Of a DNA stretch of 64,000 nt, positions 40,760 to 49,024 are shown piece after piece. The position numbers and the translations under genes were made by a program. The stretch is from CAVTHW01 sp963734625. GTDB lineage: Bacteria > Acidobacteriota > Terriglobia > Bryobacterales > Bryobacteraceae. The stretch is from positions 744,001 through 808,000 of the forward strand of contig CAVTHW010000003.1 of the NCBI GenBank assembly GCA_963734625.1, in the 5' to 3' direction. The notes beneath the pieces are model-generated. The model ran no database searches, was not told the DNA's origin, and worked only from the letters and a program-made list of their open reading frames with translations. How positions within the stretch are numbered: the first letter of the stretch is position 1; each line of letters opens with the position of its first letter.

Positions 40760-41445
40760 TTCGTATACTCCTTACCGTTGGACTTGCGCTCGCGGATCAG
40801 TTTCAGGATTCGATCCACCACCTGATCGATGGACAGGCCGGTCGTGTCCAGGTAGGCCGCGTCCGGCGCCTGCGTCAGCGGAGCTTCACTGCGGGTTCGG
40901 TCGCGGGTATCTCGCTCCGCGATCTGGCGCGTCACCTCCTCGGCGCCGACCGATTCGCCGCGCTGGGCGGCTTCCAGCACGCGCCGCTCGGCGCGGATGC
41001 CGCTGTCGGCGTCCAGGAAAATCTTGATATCCGCCTCCGGGAAAACCACGGTTCCGATGTCCCGCCCTTCCATCACCACGCTAGCCCGCGCGCCCATACG
41101 GCGCTGTCCCTCGACCATCGCCCGGCGCACGCCGCCGAAGGTCGAGACCTTGGATGCCGCCTGCGAGACTTCGGGCGTGCGGATGGCCTCGGTGACGTCC
41201 TCGCCGTTCAGCGTCACCCGCGCATCGCCCGGCCCGAGTTCGATGCGCGCCTCGCGCGCCAGTTGCTCCAGCCGCTGGGCGTCGTCGAGGCCGACGCCGG
41301 CGCGCAGGGCCCACAAACCGACGGCACGATACATGGCGCCGCTGTCGATGTACAGGATTCCGAGCTTCTCCGCCAGGCGGCGGGCCACCGTGCTCTTGCC
41401 CGCCCCGGCGGGCCCGTCGATGGCCACCACGATTCGCTTCTCCAT
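40756..41445 (-). CDS. cmk: Cytidylate kinase
   Basis: A 229-residue NMP kinase. The P-loop is at the start (VVAIDGPAGAGKSTVARRLA), then LGILYIDSGAMYRAVGLWAL, VVMEGRDIGTVVFPEADIK and the LID segment RDTRDRTRSEAPL, matching CMP/dCMP kinases. It makes CDP and dCDP for nucleotide and DNA synthesis. It starts 16 bases from a divergent zincin gene, so the two share a very short control region. It overlaps the start of lysC. Confidence 0.96.
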   Translation of the reverse strand: MEKRIVVAIDGPAGAGKSTVARRLAEKLGILYIDSGAMYRAVGLWALRAGVGLDDAQRLEQLAREARIELGPGDARVTLNGEDVTEAIRTPEVSQAASKVSTFGGVRRAMVEGQRRMGARASVVMEGRDIGTVVFPEADIKIFLDADSGIRAERRVLEAAQRGESVGAEEVTRQIAERDTRDRTRSEAPLTQAPDAAYLDTTGLSIDQVVDRILKLIRERKSNGKEYTN

Positions 41446-41461
41446 CTACAATAGTCCTCAG

Positions 41462-41824
41462 ATGTCCCCGGTCGAATTCGACAAGCTGGTGGAGAAAGCC
41501 ATCCTGGCCATCCCGCCGCGCTTTCGCCGGCGGCTGGAGAACGTCGCCTTCGTCGTGGAGCGGGAACCCTCCCGGCCCGGCCTGCTCGGGCTCTATGAGG
41601 GCCGTCCGCTGCCCCACCGCAGCGTCGGCGACAGCTTCACCATGCCGGACCGCATCACGATCTTCCAGGGACCGCACGAGCGGCTCGCCCGGGACCGCCT
41701 TGACCTCGAAAAGATCCTAAGAGATACAGTATGGCACGAGGTCGCCCACTACTTCGGCATGGACGAGCATCGCGTGCGCCTGGCCGAGCGCCGGCGGGCG
41801 AAGCTGAAACGGCCTCTGCCCTGA
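41462..41824 (+). CDS. Metallopeptidase-family zincin (Zincin_1 / DUF1025-like)
   Basis: A 120-residue protein from an ATG at 41462; the open frame upstream is antisense of cmk. It has the family pattern LVEKAILAIPPRFRRRLENV, GLYEGRPLPHRS, PDRITIFQGPHER and the zinc site HEVAHYFGMDE (HExxH with a downstream acidic residue). Small zincins of this kind are conserved in many phyla, often near translation or nucleotide genes, but the substrate is unknown. There is no signal peptide, so it is cytosolic. It is convergent with thiL, 11 bases apart. Confidence 0.88.
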   Translation: MSPVEFDKLVEKAILAIPPRFRRRLENVAFVVEREPSRPGLLGLYEGRPLPHRSVGDSFTMPDRITIFQGPHERLARDRLDLEKILRDTVWHEVAHYFGMDEHRVRLAERRRAKLKRPLP

Positions 41825-41835
41825 CTGAATGGCCC

Positions 41836-42747
41836 TTACTTGGCCCGAAAGTGGTCCCAGCCGCGCGGCTCAAGCGGCCGGCCCAGGAGTTCGACGGCTC
41901 CCGGCTTGCCCTTGCGAATCACTCCAATGCGGGTAAGTGAGACGCCTTGGAAGCAGGCAGGCGGCTTGGCGCGCGGGGGCAGCGTGAAAAGCAACTCGTA
42001 GTCCTCGCCGCCGTCCAGCGCATCGGCAACAGTAGCGCCCGGGAAGACCGGGGGTTCGCGGTCCAGGGAAGCGGCGACTCCGGAGGCGAGACAAAGACGT
42101 CGTAGATCCAGCGACAGTCCGTCGCTCAAGTCCATGGCGGCGGTGGCCTTAAGAGTTTTCGCGAGGTATCGGCCCAGCGCCAGCCTGGGTTCGGGACGCA
42201 GGTGGAACTTCCAGGCCTTGCCGCGGCGGGTCCGCAACCCTAGCGAGGAGCCCCCCAGAGCGCCGGAAACGTAGATGTGGTCGCCCGGCCGGGCGCCGTC
42301 GCGCCGCAGAGCGCAGCCCCGCGGAGCGGCGCCGCAAATGACGATGTCGCAGGTCAGCTTCGCGGCCCGCGCCAGGTCGCCGCCAGCGAGCACGGTCTGG
42401 TAGTGGCGGGCGAGGTCAAGAAGGCCCCGGAAGAAGGCATCCACCCACCGCGAATCGGTCCAGGGCGCCAGCGCCAGCGAGAGCAGGCAGTAGCGGGGCT
42501 GGCCTCCCATGGCTGCAATGTCGCTCAATCCGCGGGCCAGCACCCGATAGCCTACGTCGGCCGCCGAATGCCAGTCGCGGCGGAAATGCACGTCCTCGAT
42601 TACCAGGTCGGTGGTCAGAAGCCAGTCTTCGGATGCACCCGCGGGATGAAAGACAGCGCAATCATCGCCGATCCCCATGACCAGATCCCGGGAGCCGCGA
42701 CGCTGGGCCTTCGCTCGGATTCGCCGTACAAGATCACCTTCGTCCAT
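41836..42747 (-). CDS. thiL: Thiamine-monophosphate kinase
   Basis: A 303-residue protein with ThiL hallmarks: MGIGDDCAVF, LLTTDLVIEDVHFRRDW, GYRVLARGLSDIAAMG (metal and ATP binding aspartates), VLAGGDLARA, and MDLSDGLSLDLRRLC. The C-terminal segment has DGGEDYELLFTL. It phosphorylates TMP to the cofactor TPP. It is on the minus strand and overlaps the upstream TPR gene by 14 bases. Its tie to a regulator with TPR repeats and lipid enzymes is unusual but probably transcriptional. Confidence 0.95.
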   Translation of the reverse strand: MDEGDLVRRIRAKAQRRGSRDLVMGIGDDCAVFHPAGASEDWLLTTDLVIEDVHFRRDWHSAADVGYRVLARGLSDIAAMGGQPRYCLLSLALAPWTDSRWVDAFFRGLLDLARHYQTVLAGGDLARAAKLTCDIVICGAAPRGCALRRDGARPGDHIYVSGALGGSSLGLRTRRGKAWKFHLRPEPRLALGRYLAKTLKATAAMDLSDGLSLDLRRLCLASGVAASLDREPPVFPGATVADALDGGEDYELLFTLPPRAKPPACFQGVSLTRIGVIRKGKPGAVELLGRPLEPRGWDHFRAK

Positions 42748-43726
42748 CGTGCGCGGCAGTGCCGCCTCCCGCGCCCTGGATCAGAGTGGCGCGTTTCAAC
42801 TTATCCAATTCCTGGCGGGCGATGGCCGCCCAGGGGCCGGAAACGTCGATCCGCAGGTAGATCTTCCAGTGCCGCACGGCCCGCATGAGCTGCCCGCTCG
42901 CCTGGTACAGAAGAGCCAGGTTGTAGTGCGCGTCGGCGTAGTCCGGGTCCAGGCGTATCGCCATGAGGTACTGAAGCATGGCCTGGGCCCGGTCGCCCCT
43001 TTCGTCGTAGAGGTTGCCCAGGTCGAAATGGGCCAGCGCGTATTTCGGATCGGCCTCCAAAGCGCGGCGGTAGTGGCGTTCGGCTTCGTCCCATTTCCGC
43101 AGATGATAATAGATCGTCCCGAGGTTCACCATGGCGCCTGCCGAGGCCGGATCCAGTTCAACCGCCCGCTCGTAGGCGCGGATCACGTCAGCCGGCGGCG
43201 TGCCCCGCTGCTCCATCTGAAGAGCCGCTTCAAAATGGAGGGCTGCCTCCGCGCGCCGCGAGGCTTGGTTCGCCGTGGCGGAGCCGCCCACCGGCTCCTC
43301 TGGGAAAGACAGCAACTTGTAGAACTCGGTCGAGTCGAAATCCAACAGGAGCTGGCCCGAGATCGGCTCCATTTGGGTTCCGCCCACGCGCACCGTAATC
43401 TTCCTGCCGTCCAGGAAGATCTTCAGCTCCTTCAGGGGATCCGACACCGAGTCGAGCTTCCTTCGCAGGGCCTCGACGGCACGGCGGATCTTGGCGGCGG
43501 AAACTCCACTTTCACGCAGAGTGGCTAGCGTCCGCAGAACTACCAGGTCGGAGAAAGTGTAACTGGCCAGGCGCGGCGCGAGCTCCTGCTTTTCCCAACT
43601 TCGAAGCTTTCTCTCGGAGAGCCCGAGCACTCGCCGGACTTCGGCTCGGGTAAAGATCTGCTTGGCCGGCTCCAGGGGCACGCGGAGAATTGTAACATGC
43701 CCCGAGCACGCGCTCATGCTGGTCAT
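42734..43726 (-). CDS. MerR-type HTH fused to TPR repeats
   Basis: The ATG overlaps the stop of the preceding gene (ATGA). Residues 20-90 form a MerR-like winged helix (IFTRAEVRRVLGLSERKLRSWEK, then YTFSDLVVLRTLATLRESGV). A linker domain follows, then at least four TPR units from about residue 160 (YERAVELDPASAGAMVNLG, YRRALEADPKYALAHFDLG, MAIRLDPDYADAHYNLALL). MerR domains bind DNA; TPRs bind proteins. A combined protein of 330 residues could be a regulator controlled by partner binding. No ligand-binding cysteines are seen. It sits between a lipid-kinase fusion and thiL. Confidence 0.85.
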   Translation of the reverse strand: MTSMSACSGHVTILRVPLEPAKQIFTRAEVRRVLGLSERKLRSWEKQELAPRLASYTFSDLVVLRTLATLRESGVSAAKIRRAVEALRRKLDSVSDPLKELKIFLDGRKITVRVGGTQMEPISGQLLLDFDSTEFYKLLSFPEEPVGGSATANQASRRAEAALHFEAALQMEQRGTPPADVIRAYERAVELDPASAGAMVNLGTIYYHLRKWDEAERHYRRALEADPKYALAHFDLGNLYDERGDRAQAMLQYLMAIRLDPDYADAHYNLALLYQASGQLMRAVRHWKIYLRIDVSGPWAAIARQELDKLKRATLIQGAGGGTAAHDGRR

Positions 43727-44424
43727 CGGAAGGCTGCCAGGCCCCGCGGAAGGAAGATCACGGCTCCGATGACCGCCGCCGCCACGGAGGTGATCAGAAC
43801 GCCCGCCGCCGCGGCATCCTTCAGCAGGCGCACTTCACTGCTCAACTGTTGGTCACGGCCCGGCGCGAGCCTTTCCACCGCGCAGTTCATGAGTTCCGCC
43901 GCAATCACACCCGCAATCGCCAGAACTACAAACAGCCACTCCGCTCGCGGCAAGCGAAACAGCCATGCTGCCACCAGTGTCGTGGCCGCAGCGGCAGTGT
44001 GAATCGTCATGTTCCTTTCCAGGCCGGCCATACGGAACCCCGCCAACGCGTCGCGGAAGGCCCTCGACAGGCCCAGCAGTTCCCTAACGACTACATCCCG
44101 GCCTGACTCTTCCCACCGCGTGGACAGCGACACGAAGGACGCGAAGAGAAAGCTCACTAGCACCCACCAGACCACATCTTCGATGAAGACGAAGTCGAAC
44201 AGCTTGCGGTTCAGAATCCTGGTTTCTCGATAGCTCCAGCACCCCCACCGGATCGCAACCGGCCAAATTGCGCTGCCGTACGCCGCAATGACCGCCGTAG
44301 CGATCAGAATGCCCGCGAGATCTTTCCGCAACGTTCGGGCAAACTCCGCGCGAACCCAAAGGAGAATGATTGGCGGCAGGCAGAACACCAGCGTGTAGCC
44401 AAGATAGGTGTAGTGTTCAAACAT
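43723..44424 (-). CDS. Lycopene-cyclase-type domain fused to undecaprenol/diacylglycerol kinase (DgkA)
   Basis: Start at 44424 has GGAGG at 6-base spacing and overlaps the previous gene by 8 bases. Residues 1-105 have three helices of a carotenoid cyclase CrtYc/CrtYd-type domain, with GCWSYRETRIL and the acidic FVFIEDVVWW. Residues 115-230 are a DgkA/UdpK-like kinase: FRDALAGFRMAGLERNMTIH, ELMNCAVERL and LLKDAAAAGVLI hold the conserved Asn, Glu and Lys-Asp residues. UdpK phosphorylates undecaprenol for wall synthesis. A cyclase domain joined to a prenol kinase is unusual; no other carotenoid genes are near, so the first half may handle a polyprenyl lipid. Confidence 0.85.
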   Translation of the reverse strand: MFEHYTYLGYTLVFCLPPIILLWVRAEFARTLRKDLAGILIATAVIAAYGSAIWPVAIRWGCWSYRETRILNRKLFDFVFIEDVVWWVLVSFLFASFVSLSTRWEESGRDVVVRELLGLSRAFRDALAGFRMAGLERNMTIHTAAAATTLVAAWLFRLPRAEWLFVVLAIAGVIAAELMNCAVERLAPGRDQQLSSEVRLLKDAAAAGVLITSVAAAVIGAVIFLPRGLAAFR

Positions 44425-44728
44425 GCCTCGTCCTCCGAAGCACCGCCAGAACAACCAGAAACATGAACGCCGTGCCCAGCACGTAGAATCCCAGGAACTC
44501 CTCTACCGGCAGGCCTGTGATCCACCAGCCCAGTGTGGGCGCAGTATCGTATCGCCACAGGCCCGTGCGCCAGGACAGCCAATCCCAGAACCATCCAGCG
44601 GTAAACACAAAAAACAGAAGCCACAGAGCGGTGTGACGGTACCGCACGATTTCACGACGCATGCGCCATGCGAGCAGGAGCGTGGGCGCCCCGAAAAAGA
44701 CCAGCAGGAACACGAGATATGGATACAT
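44417..44728 (-). CDS. Lycopene-cyclase-type membrane domain protein (CrtYc/Yd-like)
   Basis: The ATG at 44728 has GGAG 7 bases upstream; the longer frame above it is not needed. The 103-residue protein has three helices, with the half-domain hallmarks GLWRYDTAP and LPVEEFLGFYVLG (the P-x-E-E motif of heterodimeric lycopene cyclases). The next gene opens with a similar half (FIEDVV), so the two could pair as do CrtYc and CrtYd in actinobacteria. No crtB, crtI or other carotenoid gene lies in this window. It is the first gene of the minus-strand operon that ends in thiL. Confidence 0.8.
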   Translation of the reverse strand: MYPYLVFLLVFFGAPTLLLAWRMRREIVRYRHTALWLLFFVFTAGWFWDWLSWRTGLWRYDTAPTLGWWITGLPVEEFLGFYVLGTAFMFLVVLAVLRRTRHV

Positions 44729-44851
44729 GAGAATCTCCACGAGCCGCCTCCAGTCTACATCAAGTCCTTTATGATGACAAGTACTTTGTATGGAACGAAG
44801 AGTCAATGACGCCCCTGGGAAACGGCGCAACTCGCGCTTTTTTGGCGGTAT

Positions 44852-44881
44852 TTGACAGGCGCTGCAAGGTCAGGCGATACT
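44852..44881 (+). promoter_or_regulatory. Sigma-70-type promoter of padR
   Basis: A consensus -35 box TTGACA (44852-44857) is followed after 18 bases by GATACT (44876-44881), a fair -10 box. Transcription would start close to 44888, inside the palindrome and about 10 bases before the padR ATG, so the message would be nearly leaderless. Confidence 0.55.
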
Positions 44882-44882
44882 T

Positions 44883-44901
44883 GGCATAGTCTAACTATGC
44901 C
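44883..44901. promoter_or_regulatory. Perfect palindrome over the padR start codon (probable PadR operator)
   Basis: GGCATAGT-CTA-ACTATGCC has 8-base arms and a 3-base centre. It covers the predicted transcription start and includes the ATG of padR (44897). A dimeric winged-helix repressor bound here would block its own transcription and that of the coupled permease. The arm size and position suit a PadR dimer. Binding is inferred. Confidence 0.65.
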
Positions 44902-45241
44902 AGAACAACCGAGGCGCGATGAGATCCCGCCGGGCACCCTCTACATGCTGATCCTGAGGATGCTCGCTCGCCACGGCGAGTTGCACGGCTACGAGATCGC
45001 CAATTGCATTCAGCAGGTATCTGACGAGGTTTTGCAGGTTGAAGAGGGTTCGCTCTATCCCGCACTGCAGCGCATGCTGTTGAAGGGGTGGGTCACCGCC
45101 AAGTGGGGCGTGACGGCCGGCAACCGGCGCGCCAGATACTATCAGCTGACGAACCTCGGCCAGAGACAGCTCCGTTCCGAAATGGAGCAATACCAGCGTG
45201 TCAGTCTGGCCATCCATAAGGTGCTGCACGCAACTGGATGA
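44897..45241 (+). CDS. PadR-family transcriptional regulator (acidobacterial type)
   Basis: A 114-residue protein starting in the palindrome at 44897. It has the PadR winged helix (GTLYMLILRMLARHGELHGYEI, then EEGSLYPALQRMLLKGWV and the wing RRARYYQLTNLGQRQL) and a short C-terminal helix. Such short PadR proteins nearly always precede ADOP permease genes in Acidobacteriota. Its stop overlaps the permease start (ATGA). It should repress the pair and be released by a small molecule, perhaps a drug-like substrate of the permease. Confidence 0.93.
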   Translation: MPEQPRRDEIPPGTLYMLILRMLARHGELHGYEIANCIQQVSDEVLQVEEGSLYPALQRMLLKGWVTAKWGVTAGNRRARYYQLTNLGQRQLRSEMEQYQRVSLAIHKVLHATG

Positions 45242-47958
45242 GAACTTGCATGACCTGGGTTCGTGAATTCCTACGCCGATTGCATTTCCGAATTCGCGGA
45301 GCGCGATTCGATAAGGATCTTGCCGAAGAGATGCGGTTGCACATCGAACTGCGGACGTCAGACCGGCAAGCGCAGGGCCTGTCTACCGAAGACGCGGCAG
45401 CTGGGGCCCGGCGACAGTTCGGCAACACCGCTCGTCTTCGTGAGATGAGCAGGGACGCGTGGGGTTGGACGTTCCTCGACAGGCTGCGGCAGGATATTCG
45501 CTACGGTGTTCGCGCCCTCGCGGCCCAGCCCGGTTTCACCGCCACCGCGGTGGTCTCCCTGGCGCTTGGCATCGGTGCGGACACTGCGATTTTCAGCATC
45601 ATCAACGCGGTCATGCTGCGATCGTTGCCAGTGGAAGATCCACAGGCGCTGGTTCAAATCCAACTCGGCGCGGGCGGCGGCGGCGACGAACTGAACACTC
45701 CGCTCTGGGAGCAGATCCGGGACAAGCAACGGGCTTTTTCGGGGGTTCTGGCTTACTCCTCGGATCGGTTCGACCTGGCTGAGGCCGGCGAGAAACGACC
45801 CGCCCAGGGAATGTGGGTGAGCGGTGGCTTCTTCCGCGTCCTGAAGGTTCCGGCCGTGATGGGACGCACACTCACGCCGGCGGACGACCAATGGGGCGGC
45901 GGCCCCGACGGTGCGGTGGCGGTGATCAGTCACGATTTCTGGAAGAGCGGCCTCAACGGCGATATCGGCGTGATTGGGAAGACAATACGATTGAATCGCC
46001 AAAGCTTCGTCATTGTGGGCGTGACTCCGCCCTGGTTCAGGGGCCTGGACGCGGATCGCGGTTATGATGTGGCGATTCCGATCGGCTGCCAACCAATCCT
46101 CCGACCTGGGGCCAGCCAATCCGACGAGATTCATCATTGGTGGTTGCGGATACTGGGGCGTACCGCTCCGGGAGATAGTCCGAAGCTGGCGCAGCAGCGG
46201 ATGGAGGCGATCGCGCCCGAGATTTTTCGGGACACCCTCCCGCCGGGACAGAGCGCCCGCGATCAGGCTGCATACCTTAAGTCGGAATTCCTCCTGCGGC
46301 CGGCAGGTCTGGGCTTTTCACAAACCAGAGTTCAATACCGGACGGCGTTGTTCGCACTGATGGCCATTGTCGGAATGGTTCTTCTGATCGCGTGCGCAAA
46401 CATCGCGAATTTGCTGTTGGCCCGCGGCGCCGCCCGCCAAAGGGAACTGTCGGTGCGGATGGCGATCGGCGCCAGCCGCGCCCGCGTGATTCGCCAACTG
46501 ATGACCGAAAGCCTGCTCCTCGCCATGCTCGGGGCGGCCGGCGGCTTTCTGGTAGCGATGTGGGGGGGCAGAATGGCAGTGAGACTTCTTTCCACCGCGC
46601 GCAACCCCCTGGACCTCGGCATCAACCCCGACTTCCGCCTGTTTGCCTTCACGACTGTGGTTGCGGCGCTCACCGCACTTCTATTCGGGCTCGCTCCGGC
46701 GTTTCGCGCCACTCGGATCGGGCTGAATGATGTTCTCAGAGAGAACAGCCGGGGCACGCTCACGGGGACTACCAGGGTCACCTTCGGGAGGGTGCTGGTC
46801 GCCGGCCAAATCGCGCTTTCGATGGTCCTGCTGGTGGGAGCGGGCCTGTTTTTGGGGACGCTTCAAAACTTGCTGACGGTGGACCCGGGCTTCGACCGGC
46901 GCAGCGTCCTGCTGATGAGCGCCGATCTGCCGCAGAGCACCACCGCGCAGCAACGTATCGAGACCTACCGCGAAATCCTCAACCGTCTCCGTACAGTACC
47001 GGGGGTGGTGGCGGCGGCGAGCTCGGTTCTGACGCCAATCGATCCCGCGGGCTGGAACCAGCTCACCTATCCGGAAGGGTTCGCGCCCAAGTCGCCGAAA
47101 GAGACGGTCGTATTCTTCAATCGGGTTTCGGAGGGCTATTTTCGAACCATGCGGACGCCCCTGCTGATGGGGCGCGAATTCAGCGACCACGATACGCTCA
47201 ACTCGCCGCGGGTCATCCTCATCAACGCATCGACCGCGCGCGCTTTCTTCGGCAACGAGAATCCGATCGGCAAAACCATCGGCCTCAATAAGCCAGGCAA
47301 GAGAAGAGTGCGGGAGACTTACCAGGTGATCGGGGTGGTGAAGGACGCCAAATACAATCGGATCGATGAGCAGCCTCGCAGAATCGCTTACCTGGCGGGA
47401 GAGCAAGACCCGGCGCCGGGGACCGGCCTTCGGTATGCGATTCGCTGCGAGAGGGACGCGGACGCTCTAATCCCTTCCATCCGTTCCGCCGTCTCCGGAG
47501 CGAATCATGACGTCTCTTTGGAGTTCAGGACGCTGGAGGCTCAGGTGAACGAGTCTCTGCTTCGGCCGCGCCTGGTCGCCGTTCTCTCATCCATTTTCGG
47601 AGCGCTCGCGCTGCTGCTGGCCACGGTGGGACTCTACGGCATCACCACCTACTCGGTCGCGCGGCGCAAGAGCGAGATCGGGATCCGAATTGCGTTGGGT
47701 GCGCAGCGGCGATCCGTGATCTGGCTGATGCTGAGGGACGTCGCCATCCTGTTGGCAACTGGGATGCTTCTGGGCTGGGTCGCATCGCTGGCTGCGGGCC
47801 GGCTGGTGACCAGCTTGCTATACGGGGTGCAGTCAAATGCTCCAGCACCGTTGGCTGGGGCGGCCCTGATACTGGCCGTTGCCACCGCTGTTGCAGCCTA
47901 CCTGCCGGCGAGGCGGGCGGCGCGGCTCGATCCGATGGCGGCGCTACGAGAGGAATAG
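45238..47958 (+). CDS. ADOP-type (MacB-like) permease
   Basis: A 906-residue acidobacterial duplicated orphan permease. The N-terminus has an ADOP leader (FDKDLAEEMRLHIELRTSD), then helix 1 (TATAVVSLALGIGADTAIFS), a MacB periplasmic core, three helices with RQRELSVRMAIGASRARVIRQL, and a second copy: FTGRVLVAGQIALSMVLLVG-like helix, core, and RRKSEIGIRIALGAQRRSV with LPARRAARLDPMAALR at the end. The FtsX/MacB fold is duplicated and no ATPase is fused or adjacent. It probably acts with a separate ATPase in export or mechanotransmission. It is coupled to padR and is likely repressed by it. Confidence 0.93.
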   Translation: MRTCMTWVREFLRRLHFRIRGARFDKDLAEEMRLHIELRTSDRQAQGLSTEDAAAGARRQFGNTARLREMSRDAWGWTFLDRLRQDIRYGVRALAAQPGFTATAVVSLALGIGADTAIFSIINAVMLRSLPVEDPQALVQIQLGAGGGGDELNTPLWEQIRDKQRAFSGVLAYSSDRFDLAEAGEKRPAQGMWVSGGFFRVLKVPAVMGRTLTPADDQWGGGPDGAVAVISHDFWKSGLNGDIGVIGKTIRLNRQSFVIVGVTPPWFRGLDADRGYDVAIPIGCQPILRPGASQSDEIHHWWLRILGRTAPGDSPKLAQQRMEAIAPEIFRDTLPPGQSARDQAAYLKSEFLLRPAGLGFSQTRVQYRTALFALMAIVGMVLLIACANIANLLLARGAARQRELSVRMAIGASRARVIRQLMTESLLLAMLGAAGGFLVAMWGGRMAVRLLSTARNPLDLGINPDFRLFAFTTVVAALTALLFGLAPAFRATRIGLNDVLRENSRGTLTGTTRVTFGRVLVAGQIALSMVLLVGAGLFLGTLQNLLTVDPGFDRRSVLLMSADLPQSTTAQQRIETYREILNRLRTVPGVVAAASSVLTPIDPAGWNQLTYPEGFAPKSPKETVVFFNRVSEGYFRTMRTPLLMGREFSDHDTLNSPRVILINASTARAFFGNENPIGKTIGLNKPGKRRVRETYQVIGVVKDAKYNRIDEQPRRIAYLAGEQDPAPGTGLRYAIRCERDADALIPSIRSAVSGANHDVSLEFRTLEAQVNESLLRPRLVAVLSSIFGALALLLATVGLYGITTYSVARRKSEIGIRIALGAQRRSVIWLMLRDVAILLATGMLLGWVASLAAGRLVTSLLYGVQSNAPAPLAGAALILAVATAVAAYLPARRAARLDPMAALREE

Positions 47959-47991
47959 ACGGTTTGCGATCTGGGAGGTATATGCTGGGAT

Positions 47992-48822
47992 GTGCCTAAA
48001 ATGAGATCCATACTTCTATGCTTCCTGGTGTGCTCGTGCAGCGTGTGGGCGCAAGCGCCTACCCCGCCCGATGCCAAGGGTTGTTCCGAAAACAAGGTCG
48101 TTACCCGGATGCCCGGGTGTTTCATTATGCGCTGCGACTCCAAGGATTTCAGCACGGCCGAAATGCCCCGGAAAGCGTCTGAGAGAGGCCACCAGGTGGA
48201 AGGGGAATTCGAGGCTACGGTGTACCGCTGTCCGAGCGGCAAGTCGCCTCTGGAGCTGGGTAGAAACACGGAGGCTGCGTTGAAGAATGCGGGCTTCAAT
48301 ATCCTGTACACCGACGTTTATTCGGGCGGCGCCCGATTCTGGATGACGGCTCAGAAAGGCAGCCAGTGGGTGAAGCTCTACGTTGTCTCGGACGCTTACG
48401 AGTTGACCACAGTCAAGCAGAAGCAAATGGAGCAGGTGATGACCGCCGACGCCGACGGGTGGACCCAACAGATCAACCAGTCCGGGCGAGTGAGCGTGTA
48501 CGGAATCAACTTCGACACGGGCAAATCCACCATCCGCCCCGACTCGGAGCTCGCGCTGAATGAGTTGGTCAAGCTTCTTCAGGCGAATACGTCATGGGCC
48601 ATGATGGTGGCGGGCCACACCGACAACGTAGGCGCCCAGGCAGCGAACCTCGCGCTGTCGCGGGAGCGCGCTCAGTCGGTGATCTCATGGCTGTCGACTC
48701 ATGGCGTCGCTGGAGCGCGCCTCGTGCCGGCCGGTTTTGGCGATACCCGCCCGGTCGCGGAAAACAAGGACGAAGCGGGCCGGCAGAAGAACCGCCGCGT
48801 AGATCTCGTAAAGATTTATTGA
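47992..48822 (+). CDS. OmpA-family outer membrane/peptidoglycan-binding protein
   Basis: A 276-residue protein with a signal peptide (SILLCFLVCSCSVWAQA). The N-terminal domain (residues 30-150) contains four cysteines and is DUF4892-like. The C-terminal OmpA domain has INFDTGKSTIRPDSELALNEL, VAGHTDNVGAQAANLALSRERA and AGFGDTRPVAENKDEAGRQKNRRVDL, including the peptidoglycan-binding Asp and Arg. It anchors the envelope to peptidoglycan. The GTG at 47992 lies about 13 bases after GGAGG; the ATG three codons on is also possible. It starts 33 bases after the permease gene. Confidence 0.88.
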   Translation: MPKMRSILLCFLVCSCSVWAQAPTPPDAKGCSENKVVTRMPGCFIMRCDSKDFSTAEMPRKASERGHQVEGEFEATVYRCPSGKSPLELGRNTEAALKNAGFNILYTDVYSGGARFWMTAQKGSQWVKLYVVSDAYELTTVKQKQMEQVMTADADGWTQQINQSGRVSVYGINFDTGKSTIRPDSELALNELVKLLQANTSWAMMVAGHTDNVGAQAANLALSRERAQSVISWLSTHGVAGARLVPAGFGDTRPVAENKDEAGRQKNRRVDLVKIY

Positions 48823-48881
48823 GGGGAAGCTGGCTCCAAGCGGGCGTGCGCCGCGGGCATCAAACCGGCAAATTAATCCCT

Positions 48882-48895
48882 GTTACATCTGTAAC
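48882..48895. promoter_or_regulatory. Perfect palindrome in the leader of the DUF3300 gene
   Basis: GTTACA-TC-TGTAAC has 6-base arms and a 2-base centre, 129 bases before the DUF3300 start. Isolated perfect repeats of this size are typical operators. No convincing -10/-35 pair is tied to it, and the regulator is unknown. Confidence 0.4.
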
Positions 48896-49024
48896 GGAGT
48901 CCAGGGGGTACTCGCCAGCTGAACCCATTGAATGAAGGCGCCGCGTCTAATAATTGGGTGCGACCGAGATGAAAAGCGAGGCGAGTGTCTGGGACATAAG
49001 CGCCGCGGTAAGGGAGGTAGAAGA

